Source of the DNA: Drosophila persimilis
Taxonomy: Eukaryota; Arthropoda; Insecta; Diptera; Drosophilidae
Direction: 5' to 3'
NCBI RefSeq assembly: GCF_003286085.1
Contig: NW_020825555.1
Coordinates: 70,808-134,807, forward strand
DNA: 64,000 nucleotides
Part shown: positions 31,655 through 43,442 of the stretch, in pieces
Layout: each line of letters begins with the position of its first letter
Position numbering within the stretch: position 1 is the first letter of the stretch
The notes under the pieces: model-generated
What the model was told of the DNA's origin: nothing
Databases searched by the model: none
Seen by the model: only the letters and a program-made list of their open reading frames with translations
Made by a program: the position numbers and the translations under genes

Positions 31655-32359
31655 CCTTAGTAATGTCACTGTAATGTCGGCATCCGGGCTGCTTTTCCAG
31701 CAGCTCGAAGCAGCGGTCGGCCAGTGCCGCTTCCACCCACTTCCACTGGTTCCTAGGGATTCGGGAGTCCGCGCTGCCTTTGTCCAGGACGCCAATCAGC
31801 GTCCTTTCTCTGGCAATCTGCGCGAACGATGTGTTAGGCAGTACTCTGGAGCGCTTCGGTGTTGGCCCAGGAGTCTCTTGCGAGCGCTGCCTCTTTGTCT
31901 GAGGGGCTTCCTTCTTCGATGCTTCCTTGCCAAAGTTCGGCAACACCTTCGTGGCCCACTCAACCTTCTTTATCCATTTGTCCGTCGGGCTGGACATCTG
32001 GCTTGCGTTCTGCCGACGGAGTATATTCCACTCCTCCTATCGGCATATGTAAAAGATTTGGCTTGGACACTAGTAGATGGTGACTCATCACCCGCCACTT
32101 TACCAGCAGGCAGAGCAGCCGCAGGATTGCATAGCCTCTCGGCCAAGGTATCGGATTTGGGAGCCAATTCACCACCCACCCCGACACCTGGATGGGGCCC
32201 CTTTGGGCTCTCCCTAGCATCTCCCGCCGCGCAGATTTTCACTGCTGATTTGCGGGTCGGGCCAGGCCTTTGGGCCGCTGCTTTCCCCTTTTTGGGATTT
32301 CTCCCTGTTGGCATTTGGGGAGTGCCAGACTCATTTTGTTTGTTTTTAAAATCATCCAT
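31614..32359 (-). pseudogene. LINE copy 2 ORF1, truncated
   Basis: Starts at the ATG at 32359 (MDDFKNKQNESG). A frameshift at about 31990 leads into a segment like copy 1's DUF4780 N-edge (SFAQIARERTLIGVLDKGSADSRIPRNQW). The C-terminal half of that domain is deleted near 31675, where the frame runs directly to the start of ORF2. Confidence 0.7.
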
Positions 32360-32814
32360 TCTTTTCCCACGAGCTGCAGAGAAGGGGTACGGTCCGTCCG
32401 GGCAGAGATCCACTTTGCCCGGATAAGGCATACTTAGAACAGGGGGCTGCCAAGTCCCTGAGCTCTCCGTTAACGACTGGGCTAGTTTTATATACCGGGC
32501 GCCCAGCCAGGCTGACTCTCGGCACGGGTCGAATAACACTCTTAGTCCGGCCCGGTGTGAGCTGAATGTGGGTGTTAGGATGTGGGTAGGTAGTGTGTAG
32601 GGAAAGGGGAGTGTGTGAGCTACTTATACGAGGCGGCACCACAAGCGCATCGTCAGTGTTGCTACTTCGCGAACACCCGCTGGCTGTCCGGGGCTGCTTA
32701 TTTTCGGTACTCTCCCTAGGGATGTCCGCTTATTCGCAGCTGACTGACCCGTCCGGTGGGGTCAGCTAGGCCCCCTTTGAGCCACGAGCTCATCAGACCA
32801 CATCAAGGCACATA

Positions 32815-33290
32815 AGTGTTCAAAAAAAAAAAAAAAGTGAAAAGTGAAAAAAAAACCAAAAAACAAAATAATAAAACTAAGGCACTGGAAAAAAAGGAGG
32901 ATTTTAATACTGAGTGAGTAGACGATAAGTGAATGAAATCGACAGTTTACGAGAGTTACTCGAATCTTCGTATATCGATGAGGAATGAATGAAGCCGTCT
33001 CTAAGTATATACATTGCAGCACTGAGATGACGGGAAATGCAAGTTCCATTTTGTACTACCAAAGAGGCAATTATAATAGAGGCTATTACCGCGGTAGAGG
33101 CAATGGTCGTGGTAATAATAATAATAGAAACAATTATTACCGAAATAATAGCCAGAATAACTACAACAACTACGGAAGGGGACGTGGAACTTATAGAGGA
33201 AACAACCGTCAAAACGGTAGTACCTATAACAGTAACAACAATAAACAGACCAACAATGTCCGACAGGTTCAAACCATGCCGGAAAACTAG
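32815..33290 (+). pseudogene. mdg1/412-like leader and Gag C-terminal fragment
   Basis: An A-rich leader (32824-32880) is followed by a fragment ending in a Gly/Arg/Asn/Tyr-rich tail (RGNYNRGYYRGRGNGRG...), characteristic of Gag of the 412/mdg1 group, with a stop at 33290. The bulk of Gag is missing. Confidence 0.6.
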
Positions 33291-33317
33291 GAGGCACCCT
33301 TGAGAAAACAACAACAG

Positions 33318-34089
33318 TCATAATAGCGGTTCACACGATAAATCTCAATTTCAATCTATTTGTTTCATTACAAAATGAAAAAACACGCAAAACATACATA
33401 TTATTAGTTGATACTGGTGCAGACATATCTTTACTTAAAGAAAGTTCAGACAAATTTCGTAACCTAAATTACAACAATATCACAAAAATATCAGGCATTG
33501 GTAAAGGCACCACCAATTCTAAAGGATTAGCATTCATAGAACTTCTTTCAGGAAAATATGCTGTTCCCCATAGTTTTCATATAGTAGATTCAGACTTTCC
33601 CATACCATGTGATGGAATAATAAGTATAGACTTCATGAAAAAATTTAATTGCCAAATAGACTTAAAACATGAAAATGATTGGCTCATACTGAGACTAAAT
33701 AATCTTCGTTTCCCCATCAACATTCCAATTCAACACACTCTACATAACAACTTAACAATTTTACCAGCCCGCTCCGAAGTTTTCCGAAAGATTGCTATAA
33801 ATACAGCAACCAAATACATAGTCATACCAAACCAAGAGATCCAAAATGGAGTATACATAGGAAACTCTATTTCAGATTCTCGAAACACCTTCGTCTTAAT
33901 CCTAAATACAACAAACAAAAATGCAATTATTAAACTAGATGCCATCCAATTCGAGTCATTAGATGATTACGACATAGTAAATAATAGCAACAATCCTAAA
34001 CACACCGAAATTTTAAACAAACTAAATAAAAATTTTCCCCCACAGTCCAAAACCATTCTCACAGAACTATGCACCAAATACAGTGACAT
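33318..34089 (+). pseudogene. mdg1/412-like protease and start of pol
   Basis: One open frame through the retropepsin (LLVDTGADISLLKES at about 33402; then GIISIDFM) and the spacer towards RT. It ends abruptly at a BEL LTR at 34090. AT-rich codon use contrasts with the GC-rich LINEs beside it. RT is not reached. Confidence 0.8.
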
Positions 34090-34404
34090 TGTTGCGTGAC
34101 CTTCCATCCATGACCACAATTATTAGGTATTGATCTTAATTATGAAGTCTAGTGTAATTTAGGCTAGTGCGAAGCGGGAGCGCAATAAAAGCTCGCTCTC
34201 TCGCTCTTGGCGAATTCGCCCCGCTTTGCCACCGTAGGTTAGCTAGAGTAAGAGATTTGAATTGTGAAGAAAAGAAAAAAATAATTGTTCGCCAACCTTG
34301 AACTAGATCGAGCGTATCAATTTTTCGCCCCGCCGAATAATAATTTAAATTACAGCCACCCAAAGTTTTCGGTAATTCATTAGAAAAACTCTTCTAATTT
34401 TTCA
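34090..34404 (+). repeat. BEL/Pao LTR
   Basis: 315 bp, TGTTGCGTGACC to AATTTTTCA, followed directly by TGGCGCCCC as primer site. It is about 20 bp longer than the solo LTR at 20554 and contains a poly(A) signal within gcgcaataaaagc (34182-34191). Confidence 0.82.
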
Positions 34405-34517
34405 TGGCGCCCCTTTTTTTTTTACTTTTCCTTTTTTTACTCTTTCTCTTCATACCTCGTGCCTCGACATTCAATTAAAATTCGTTTTCGATTATCGTTC
34501 TCGTTCAAACATTAAAA

Positions 34518-35642
34518 AAAACGAGGGGGAACGTTGTGAGTTGCTGCGGACACCGCAACTCTACGGTTATACCCGATACTAAGTCAGTATGGCTCTCCTC
34601 CGGCAGACGCCGCTAATATTTAACGACACGACAAAGAGTGCGTGCGAGAGAGACAGAAAATCAGTCTGAGCGTGACGTCGGGCGCTGCGTAGCCAGTGCA
34701 AATTGATTTGCTCCTTTTGGCTATGAAAATGATCTGATCTGATCCAGATTCAGCAACCTGATAGATATGGTTATTATCTATGATTCTGCGTTTTTAGTTT
34801 TCTCAAATCTGCAATATTGTGGATGCAACAGATTTTCGTCCTTTGTGGGGGCGGATGGGGGGGGGGCGAAATTCTGAGATATACGTTTTATAGTGACATC
34901 TTAAAGGAGTGTGTGTACCAAATTTGGTTACTCTAGCCTTAATAGTCTCTGAGATTTGTGGTTGCCTCAGATTTTCGTCCTTTGCGGGGGCGGAAGGGGG
35001 TGTGGCGAAATTTGGACAGGAAACGGTCAAGGTCCGATATCACAGGAGTGTGGATACCAAATTTGGTTGCTCTGGCTTTTATAGGTTCTGAGATCCTTGA
35101 ACTCATATTTTGCAATTGGCAAAACCGACCATGAAACCTGTGTGTTAGAGTGAGACAGAGCGAGAAAGAGTGAAATTGTTTTCGTGATTCTGGCTGTAAT
35201 AATTATACGATCTGGTTCAGATTTTGCACTCTAGAAGATATAGTCATCTTCTACGATTCTGCGTTTTTAGTTTTCTCGTATCGTCAAAATTGTGGATGCC
35301 ACAGATTTTCGCCCTTTGTGGGGGCGGAAGTGGGCGGGGCAAAGTTTTGAAATATTTTTGGAGCAGTGACATATCACAGAAGTCTGGATCCAAAACATCG
35401 TTGCTCTAGCTCTTATAGTCTTTGAGCATTAGGCGCTGAAGGGGACGGACAGACGGACAGACGGACGGACGGACAGACGGACAGACGGACAGACAGACAT
35501 GGCTCAATCGACTCGGCTATTGATGCTGATCAAGAATATATATACTTTATGGGGTCGGAAACGATTCCTTCTGGACGTTACACACATCCACTTTTACCAC
35601 AAATCTAATATACCCCAATACTCATTTTGAGTATCGGGTATA
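34518..35642 (-). mobile_element. DINE-1-like Helentron, copy 7
   Basis: Full-length minus-strand copy with hairpin 3' end (34518-34580) and 5' end at 35642. It resembles copies 1 and 2, including the ggacaggaaacggtcaagg variant of copy 1. It is inserted in the leader of the BEL element. Confidence 0.92.
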
Positions 35643-35714
35643 AAAAGAATAATAATAAATAAGTAAATAGAAATAATAGTGGTTTGTTGCGTAAAATCTT
35701 CATAAACAAATATT

Positions 35715-36057
35715 ATGGCAGAAAAAAGTAAATCCACTCTTGAAGACTTAAAGATTAAGCTCAAAAGTCGAGTAAAAAGCATTCGCCGCTTAGAGGATCG
35801 ATTAGATCAAGGGTCGATTAGAAAAGGCTAACCATTTGCAGGAGCAAATCGTGGACATAACAGGTGATGATGCATATGCAGCCGAGTTGGAAGAGCTGAC
35901 AATTGTCACCAAAGGAAAGATAATGTCGCTTATCGCCGCCTTTGATGCAGCAAGCGAGACGAAGCCAGTGTCTTCTTCAGCCCCAAGTCATGCTAGACTT
36001 TCGAAATTGGCATTACCCAAATTTAGTGGTAAACACTCGAAATTCAAAAATTGCATT
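35715..36057 (+). pseudogene. BEL/Pao Gag N-terminus
   Basis: ATG 35715 begins EKSKSTLEDLKIKLKSRV. The frame stops at 35829, then the adjacent frame carries EQIVDITGDDAYAAELEEL and RLSKLALPKFSGKHSKFKN, the standard start of BEL/Pao Gag. It ends at about 36057 by truncation. Confidence 0.75.
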
Positions 36058-36107
36058 AGCCGTCATTTCATTTATTGGCCGCCAACTTCGGCAATTTACG
36101 CCAAAGA

Positions 36108-36680
36108 GCCAAATTTGGTTTCTCTGGCTCTTATAGGTTCTGAGATCCTTGAACTCATATTTTGCAATTGTCAAAACCGACCATGAAACCTGTGTGTTAG
36201 AGAGAGACATAGCGAGAAAGAATGAAATTGTTTTCTTGATTCTGGCTATAATAATTATACGATCAGATTTTGCACTCTAGAAGATATAGTCATCTTCTAC
36301 GATTCTGCGTTTGTGATTTTCTCGTATCTTTAAAATTGTGGTTGCCACAGATTTTCGCCCTTTGTGGGGGCGGAAGTGGGCGGGGCAAAGTTTTGAAATA
36401 TTTTTGTAGCAGTGACATATCACAGAAGTCTGGATCCAAAACATCGTTGCTCTAGCTCTTATAGTCTTTGAGCACTAGGCGCTGAAGGGGACGGGCAGAC
36501 GGACAGACGGACGGACGGACAGACGGACAGACAGACATGGCTCAATCGACTCGGCTATTGATGCTGATCAAGAATATATATACTTTATGGGGTCGGAAAC
36601 GATTCCTTCTGGACGTTACCCACATCCATTTTCACCACAAATCTAATATACCCCAATACTCATTTTGAGTATCGGGTATA
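36108..36680 (-). mobile_element. DINE-1-like Helentron, copy 8 (5' part only)
   Basis: Minus-strand fragment with the 5' end (36680), microsatellite and about 570 bp of body. The 3' half with the hairpin is missing at the junction near 36108, next to a 30-bp piece of LINE 5' noncoding sequence. Confidence 0.85.
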
Positions 36681-36715
36681 AAAAACACAAACTAACAACA
36701 ACCATAACGAAGGGA

Positions 36716-37593
36716 ATGGCCAGACGGGGGTCAAACAGACGCCACAGCGACGGTAGCAGAGCGGCCCGCAGAGGGGCCCTAGCAGCAGCAGCAGCAGCCA
36801 TCTACACCAACACCAACTCCGCCAATAGCAGCAGCAGCAGCAGCAGAGCCCTCGGCGCAGATGCCAACACCAACGTCAACGCCAATGCAGAGCGCCGACG
36901 CCACAGCGACGGCGGCTGCAGCCAATACAATGATAACAGCAAGCGTGAGTACCGAGCAATCGCTCCACGGCCACAGCCACTCCCCCCTCGAGGCCCATCC
37001 CACAAGCGCCAACTACAAATTGAAATGCTGAAAAGACGCGGCTCTCACGGCCACTTTTCACGCCTCTCGCGAATACCCACACATTCTTATTGCCTCCTCC
37101 CCACCATGCATACGAAACAAGTAAACCAACTGAGAGAGTCGAAAGGGATAAACGACAAAGAGAGCGGACTAACAGTGAAGAGTCTGCAGAACAAGAGGCC
37201 TCGAAACATACCTGACTTCGCGATTACACGAACATACATACAGACGATACTGCAGCCCTAGCGGAAGAAGCAGCGAACGGATCGAACATTACAAACGCAG
37301 CTGGTTCGAGTCTGAGCTTGACCCCCCCCACATGACGAAGGCCCTGGCCGCCAACACAAACGCAAACACACATGCAAACACAACCGCAAATAAAATGACA
37401 ACGACATTGTGCAAATCGGCAATCCACACAATAGAACTGCCATCCACCTCAGCTGAGGCAGCCAGACGAAGATTACTCTCCAAAATCAACATCAACATAA
37501 TTGAAAACATCCCAATACCTGACTATTCCCCAATCAGGAGAGGATAGATTGAGATAGAGGATGAAGACGAAGAAGTAGAAGAAAATAAGTGTA
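36716..37593 (+). pseudogene. LINE ORF1, N-terminal part
   Basis: ATG 36716 starts RRGSNRRHSDGS; the first 180 residues are Ala/Ser/Asn-rich and basic, stopping at 37261. A second frame (37332-37547) continues with a TKALAANTNANTHANTT-type low-complexity stretch, so a frameshift has occurred. DINE-1 copy 9 follows. A minus-strand relative exists at 55165-55778. Confidence 0.55.
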
Positions 37594-38647
37594 AAACGAG
37601 GGGGAACGTTGTGAGTTGCTGCGGACACCGCAACTCTACAGTTATACCCGATATTAAGTCAGTATGGCTCTCCTCCGGCAGACGGCGCTAATATTAAACG
37701 ACACGACAAAGAGTGCGTGCGAGAGAGACAGAAAATCAGTCTGAGCGTGACGTCGGGCGCTGCGTAGCCACTGCAAATTGATTTCTTGCTTTTGGCTACA
37801 AAAATGATCCGATCTGATCCAGATTCAGATAGATAGATAGATATGGTCATTCTCTAGGATTCTGCGTTTTTAGTTTTCTCGAATCTGCAATATTGTGGAT
37901 GCAACAGATTTTCGTCCTTTGTGTGGCTGAAAGGGGTGGGGCGAAATTTTGAGATATACGTTTTATAGTGAGATCTAACAGAAGTGCGGATACCAAATTT
38001 GGTTAATCTAGCCTTAATAGTCTCTGAGATTTATGAATATCCCCAGATTTTCATCCTTTGCGGGGGCGGAAGGGGGTGTGGCGAAATTTTGAAACAAACT
38101 CGTCTCGGTCCGATATATTAGGAGTGTGGATACCAAATTTGGTTGCTCTAGCTTTTATAGTCTCTGAGATCTAGGCGCTAATGTTTTACTCTAAGAAAAG
38201 CCGCCTATGCTACGTGTGTGTTAGAGAGAGACAGGGCGAGAAAAAATGAAATTTTTTTCTTGATGCTGGCTATAATAATAATACGATCCAATTCAGATTC
38301 TGCAGTCTAAAAAATGTGGTCACTCGCTGCGATTCTGCGTTTTTGGTTTTATCGTATCTTTAAAATTGTGTATGCCACAGATTTTCGCAAAGTTTTGAAA
38401 TATTTTTGTATCACAGAAGTCTGGATCCAAAACATCGCTGCTCTAGCTCTTATAGTCTTTGAGCATTAGGCGCTGAAGGGGACGGACAGACGGACAGACA
38501 GACATGGCTCAATCGACTCGGCTATTGATGCTGATCAAGAATATATATACTTTATGGGGTCGGAAACAATTCCTTCTGGACGTTACACACATCCACTTTT
38601 ACCACAAATCTAATATACCCCAATACTCATTTTGAGTATCGGGTATA
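37594..38647 (-). mobile_element. DINE-1-like Helentron, copy 9
   Basis: Full-length minus-strand copy with a short microsatellite (38481-38503) and a small deletion near 38390. It interrupts LINE ORF1. It shares the 'cgtctcggtccgatatatta' variant (on its strand) with copies 6 and 11, so at least two DINE subfamilies are present in the window. Confidence 0.92.
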
Positions 38648-40351
38648 AAAGGAAGCCAACAGCAACAGCAGCAGCGGCCGCCAATTAAAAAGCCGGAAAA
38701 GAAAAGGCAGACATTGGAGGAGCTGGAGTTAATTGTCCAGGAGCAGCTGAGGCAGCACGAGCTGCGGAAGAAGCAACAGACAACAAAGGCAGCCAACACC
38801 AACACAGTTGCCGATCCTGCCACCCTGCCACAATCTACACAGCCAACACATGCCCCTGCCCCTGCCCCTGCCACTACTGTAAACGCCAATAGCCAGACCC
38901 AAAGCCATCACCAACATCGAAAACAGCCAATACATAGACAATAACCAGCCAATCACACAGACAATACCGAAAATACAGACAATAGCCATAAAAATAATGA
39001 CGCCAATACAAATACAATTACAAATACACCTGACAATACCAACACCAAAACCACCACTGCCATCACCATTACAAACACCCCTGCCACTACCACCGACGAT
39101 GACATCCGGCACGGCGAATTGGGGCATCAGCCCAGCCAGGAACGTGGCTTGAGGATCCTCATCCGAGGACTCTCCCACTCCACGCTGCCGGATTGGATTC
39201 GCAGCAGTATGCTGAACGAGGGGTTCACGGTTCGGTTTGTAAGGGCGATCACCGATCAATTCGATCGCAGCAGCCAATTCAACCTCTTCGAGGCTGAGAT
39301 CGCCCCCAAACCGGACCGTGGCCAATTCGATGTGTTGAGGATGAGACGCCTGGGTGGGAGGCCCGTCACGGTTGAGAGACTTGGAGTCTCCCGTGACCCT
39401 GCCCAGTGCCATCGTTGCCAGGTGTTTGGCCACACCCGCGCATACTGTAGACGAGCTGCTGTCTGCATGAAATGCGCGGGTGGGCACCTGACGGCGGAGT
39501 GCAGCAAGCCGAGGAGCGTCGCTCCCAAATGCGCCAACTGCCAGGGCGCCCACATCAGCGCCTACAAGGGCTGCAGCGCCTACAAGGCAGCCAGGCAGCG
39601 GCTCCTGACCCACAGGGTCGCTGTCCAGGAGCATCGACGGTAGCAGCAGCAGCCTCAGCCACTAGGGCAACAGCCACAGCCAATGCAGCAGCCACTCCAG
39701 CTGCAACAGCCAGCACATCGTCTCCAGCAGCCACCACAACGTCATCAGCTGCCACTACAGCGGCAGTTGCAGCAGCAGCCACCCACACAGCCACTCCACC
39801 CACAGCCGCAGCAGCAACGCCAACGCGGTCCGGGTCGGCAGCATCGGCAACAGCTACAGCATCGCGACCAACATCCCCGGCCACTGGCCGAGGGGCGCCA
39901 ACACCAGAGGGTCCAGCCGATGCAGCCGATTTCAAATCGTGCTCCGGAGCCACGCCAACCCCAGGTACAGCAGAAGCCAGGCGCCCAGTGCGATGAGAGC
40001 TGTGCCCATATACTGAAAAGAGATGCCAGAAAAATTAGAGAACTGGAAGAAAGGCTGGCAGCAATTTCAACGACACTGACAAACCTGCTGCAGGCAAGGG
40101 ACGGGAGCACGGGAGGAGTGCCGCCACTTCAGACAACAGCAGCAGCAGAATCCACACAGCCATCACCACGACCAACTGCAAATACGCACCATGACGCCGC
40201 AGCCGATATTGACTGCGAAGCAACTAACGACGAAGATGACGACGAATGGACCGACCACGATCCATACGAGGCGCTGGATGGCCTGGGCGAAATATGGAGG
40301 GCCCAAATCGCCAGCGCGCGCGAAATCATGCGATCGGGCGGCGCCTATTGA
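38648..40351 (+). pseudogene. LINE ORF1 (Gag-like), C-terminal part with zinc knuckles
   Basis: After a Gln/Ala/Thr-rich stretch (38650-39100, with frame changes), 39119-40351 encodes GLRILIRGLSHSTLPDWI, then FNLFEAEIAP, then three consecutive CCHC-type knuckles (CHRCQVFGHTRAYC, CMKCAGGHLTAEC, CANCQGAHISAYKGC). This is the arrangement of Jockey-clade and telomeric-retrotransposon Gag. A single in-frame TAG at 39641 separates this from a Gln/Pro-rich C-terminal region with a coiled-coil-like stretch (IRELEERLAAISTTLTNLLQ) and an acidic tail, ending at 40351. The minus-strand copies lack the TAG, so it is a recent lesion. Confidence 0.7.
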
Positions 40352-41628
40352 TGTGCCCAATACAAAGAAAAAGACGTCAATACAGACAACAACGAAAAAC
40401 GGCCGAAACACACAAAAATCACACGTACCTGCCAATACACAGAGAGAGCTGACCAACAAGAAGCTGCCTCGCCATCAACATCAACAATTTCCTGCCAAAG
40501 GGGCGGAAAAGGCCTCTTTTGATGATGCTGCCGCCTGACCATGGCGGCATGGAGTGACGTCACGCCACTCCAAACAGACAGCAGCCATTCCAACGACGAC
40601 GCAGATGCTGGCGCCTGTTCCGCTCCACTGGTCACACCCATCTCTCATGCCATTTATGTGAGGGCGGGATGGCCTGGTGTTGAGCCGCCGGACGCCAGCA
40701 AATCCTGCAAAGAAAGAAGAAACAGGAGGGAGAAGCAGACTGACAAAACACAAAATACTCACCTGCTGTTTTACGCCAATACAAACCAGACAAGGGTCGC
40801 CACAAATAACATCCAAACGCCGACAAGTACCTGCAAATAAACACAAATGAAAATCAAAACGCCAAAACGAACACCTCCTCATCTGGGTGGCCGGACCAGC
40901 AGCCACTCAAAAATCACAATTAAAACCGACGACGAACGTGGCCGAGGAGGCCAGGCCAATACACCTGACGACGCATCCTGGGTGGCCGGACCAGCAGCCA
41001 CTCGGATGCGGCCAACAATTAAATCGACAACGTATCCTGGTGGCCGGACCAGAGCCACTTGGATGCGGCCAATCAACAAAATCGACAACGCATCCTGGTA
41101 GCCGGACCAGCAGCCACTCGGATGCGGCCAATAACATGATTCGTTAGCATCATTCACACGATGCCAATGCCAACACAACGACAATGGAGTTGGGTCACTA
41201 ATCCTGCACAGGGGGACAACGGAGCCGGCCGGTATGCGGCGCACTGTTCTGCATTGCGTTTGCCATGCCGGCCGGTGCTTCGTTGTAGTTGTCCATCTGT
41301 TAAAAATAAATGATATTTAAGTATGTTTATTGTTGTATAAATGTATTGTAATTATTGTTTGTTTTACCTTGTATATATCTCTGTAGTTTTGTAGTCCTTA
41401 TTTGTAGTAATTGTAGATAGATTGTCCTTAGCTGTAATGTAATTTAATTAATTTTAGTTATTTATTTTAGCATATTTCCCAACTATCACCCATTCCCCAA
41501 TACCTGACAAGTGGTAACGTTATTAATGACCCAAAAAAAAAAATACCACGCCAATTAGGAAAGTACCCGAGCCGATAACACACAAAAGTCAATTGAAATT
41601 CAAATTGCATTTATCAATTCCCCCCACG
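40352..41628 (+). other. LINE 3' noncoding region
   Basis: About 1.28 kb without a coding ORF. It holds a minisatellite (about 40968-41130), the palindrome-like gtgacgtcacgcc (40555-40566), then a T-rich block starting at 41280 (ctgttaaaaataaatgat) that ends near an A-run at 41528-41538, and about 90 bp more. The T-rich block is homologous to 44440-44860 and, in reverse, to 46860-47135 and 56600-56844, where it lies upstream of ORF1. Confidence 0.65.
40968..41130 (+). repeat. Minisatellite of about 55-65 bp in the LINE 3' region
   Basis: Three to four imperfect units built on gcatcctgg, tggccggaccag, agccact and cggatgcggccaa, alternating with short A/C-rich spacers. It is copied at 48032-48197 by the segmental duplication. 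Confidence 0.75.
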
Positions 41629-42142
41629 CGAACTTTCCCACCTCCAGCCCAAGCCGTCAGCCGAGTGCGGTCTTCCGGGTTTATCGACGGAGGAAGGTCG
41701 ACGCCGCGAAAATCTGCGACGATCACCAAGAACGGCAAATTGCACCCCGACGCGGAAGTGCATTTGTCAAACCCGCAGACCCAGCAACACGGGCCTATAA
41801 AAAGACGGCGAAGAGAACCAAAGAGCAACTTACGCAGAGACCCGGTCCGCAGTACAGACGCGGTACCCGGAACTCACAAGAAGACATCGGCGACAATTAA
41901 AATAAGTTCATTTAAACCACTGGAAGTACAATAAAGTGTCAAATTATCAAAGTAAAAACACCCGATTGCGTAAGTTCACTCCAATTAGACGACGCACCGA
42001 CGGCACTCCGCCCCGAGTCCACCTCTCTACGATAGACCGCCCCCGACGCCGCCCTTAAGGTTCCATCCATTTCTACAAATTTCTTGTGGATTGACCCCTG
42101 GACGGGACTGAGCTTACCTCAGCCTGAAATAGGTCCATCACA
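41629..42142 (+). repeat. Truncated 5' LTR of element B
   Basis: Compared with the solo LTR at 45295-45889 it lacks about the first 150 bp and has an extra segment with a TATA-like box (cctataaaaag at 41795). It ends TCCATCACA before the primer site. Confidence 0.8.
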
Positions 42143-42438
42143 AGTGGCGCCCGAGGGACCCAAGGGAACGTCAGCGAGGGTTTGTGGAATAAAACCCCAC
42201 GTCCACTAGAGCGAGAACACAAGAGAACAACCCAAAGAAAACCCCGACCTCGCGCAATGTCAACAGCAAGAGTTCCGCAACGAGCTGACGAAAGCGCGAC
42301 ACAGCGACAGAGAAACGCGAACAGTGCCGTCACCCCGAGAAGAAATTCGAAGCGTCGGCCGCGAAGCTCGACACAGTGCCCTAGTGAAGGAAAAGCGCAA
42401 GCCCAGCGAAACAGCCAAAGCGAGCAACAATCGGAGCG

Positions 42439-43442
42439 ATGGATTCCCATACAGAGGAACAGCCTAGTAGGTATTACCCTGGAGAATTCGTCGCCAACCC
42501 AGGGGTGAGTACCGTCTGGATACACAAACGTCGCCGAGAGGAGCTGGAGTCCTTCGCGGAGGAATTGGGATTCAGCCGCGAGGGGAACGTGGAAGATTTG
42601 CGGAGGAGTTTCGCCGAACTAGTCGCCGGGCCCCTCGAACACGATGCCTGGGTCAGGTTGGCGGAGCTCGAGCGGCAGTACGCCAGATCGCCAGGACGAG
42701 CCAGATCGCCCCAGCCCGACACCTCAGCACCAACAGAGAAGCGGAATACGGACCCCAAACTCGCCCATGAGAATGATCTTGCCGACAGCAGGAGGAAATG
42801 GCCCCACAGACGGTCATTACTACAGTCACGCCGCACAGATGGCGGAACGGCTCCGAAAGTGGAGAATCCAGTTCGACGGGCAGGACGACCCACTGTCGTT
42901 CGTCGAACTACTGGAAGAGCGTGCCCTCTCGTACGGGGTAGACATGAACTACGTGCCACGGAGCCATGGCAGAGCTCCTCACCGACCGAGGAGAGCTCCT
43001 AGCCAACCGTTGGTTCCGCACCAGCCGACTCCAGAGCGCCTCATGGGCCGATTTCCGCCAGGAATTCCTAGCCTTTTTCCTGCCTCCCCGGTATTTCGAG
43101 CAATTGGAAGACCAGATCAGGGACCGCAAACAAGCGGTGGGCGAACCGTTCAAGGACTTCGTCATCGAGCTCCGGTTGCTCATGCTCCACGCCGGGTACG
43201 ACGAAGCCAAGGAACTTAGCCGGATCTATGACAACACCCTCCCGGCGTACCAGCTGTACGTGCGCAGACACGAACTGAGAAATCTGACGCAATTAACAAT
43301 GTTGGCCACAGAGTTCGAGAGCATCCAGGAACGAAACGTACCAGCGATCCTCATCCCCCCTCGACAACCACCCAGGTACACGCGGCCAACGGGAATGGGA
43401 CGCGCCGGGACCCGTCGGGAAACGACTCGCGTCCCCAGCTGA
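42439..43442 (+). pseudogene. Element B Gag, frameshifted
   Basis: ATG 42439 starts DSHTEEQPSRYYPG, then a SAP-like helix region (RRREELESFAEELGF, VEDLRRSFAEL). Two frame changes (near 42790 and 42955) lead through LRKWRIQFDGQDDPLSF to the Gag core [15 protein letters not shown] and FVIELRLLMLHAGY, stopping at 43442. The zinc knuckles are lost. The domain order matches the Gag of element A. Confidence 0.78.

Larger units (their letters stand above)
29212..32802 (-). mobile_element. LOA-clade LINE, copy 2 (multiple internal deletions)
   Basis: Minus-strand LINE with the perfect 12-bp target duplication TCAAGGCACATA at 29200-29211 and 32803-32814. Its 3' tail is AGGTT-type repeats on the plus strand (CCTAA on the element strand). 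It belongs to the same clade as 23170-27525 but is a different family or subfamily at the sequence level. Confidence 0.88.
28964..34089 (+). mobile_element. mdg1/412-like LTR retrotransposon, 5' part, with LINE insertion
   Basis: Begins with a short LTR (28964-29172) directly followed by TGGCGACCGTGAC, the tRNA-Arg-type primer site used by mdg1 and 412. The leader is split by a LOA-clade LINE. After it come a Gly/Arg/Asn-rich Gag C-terminus and a protease region like that of 412/mdg1. The element stops at 34089 where a BEL LTR begins; RT, integrase and the 3' LTR are not present. Confidence 0.75.
34090..36057 (+). mobile_element. BEL/Pao element, 5' part (LTR, leader, Gag start)
   Basis: LTR 34090-34404 is followed by TGGCGCC and a pyrimidine-rich leader, a DINE-1 insertion (34518-35642), then the start of a BEL-type Gag. 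It is truncated at about 36057, after which a short piece of LINE 5' noncoding sequence (about 36072-36103) leads into another DINE-1 fragment. Confidence 0.75.
36681..41628 (+). mobile_element. Gag-only Jockey-clade LINE, plus-strand copy (HeT-A-like)
   Basis: From the 5' leader (acacaaactaac) through ORF1 (36716-40351, interrupted by a DINE-1) to a noncoding 3' region of about 1.28 kb. ORF1 has the PRE/C2HC-type region plus zinc knuckles of Jockey-clade Gag proteins. No ORF2, endonuclease or RT is seen anywhere in any of the copies. The coding strand is strongly A/C-rich with little T, as in HeT-A and TART. I therefore regard it as a HeT-A-like element or an ORF2-deleted Jockey relative; the choice is open. 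Confidence 0.6.

Noticed and set aside
33001..33321. Minus-strand ORFs over the mdg1-like Gag tail
   Set aside because: They are antisense shadows of an Asn/Gly/Arg-rich coding repeat.
39555..40110. Ala/Val/Gly-rich ORFs on both strands of the LINE ORF1 C-terminal region
   Set aside because: CAG/GCC-rich sequence leaves several frames open; the frame continuing the zinc knuckles is the supported one.
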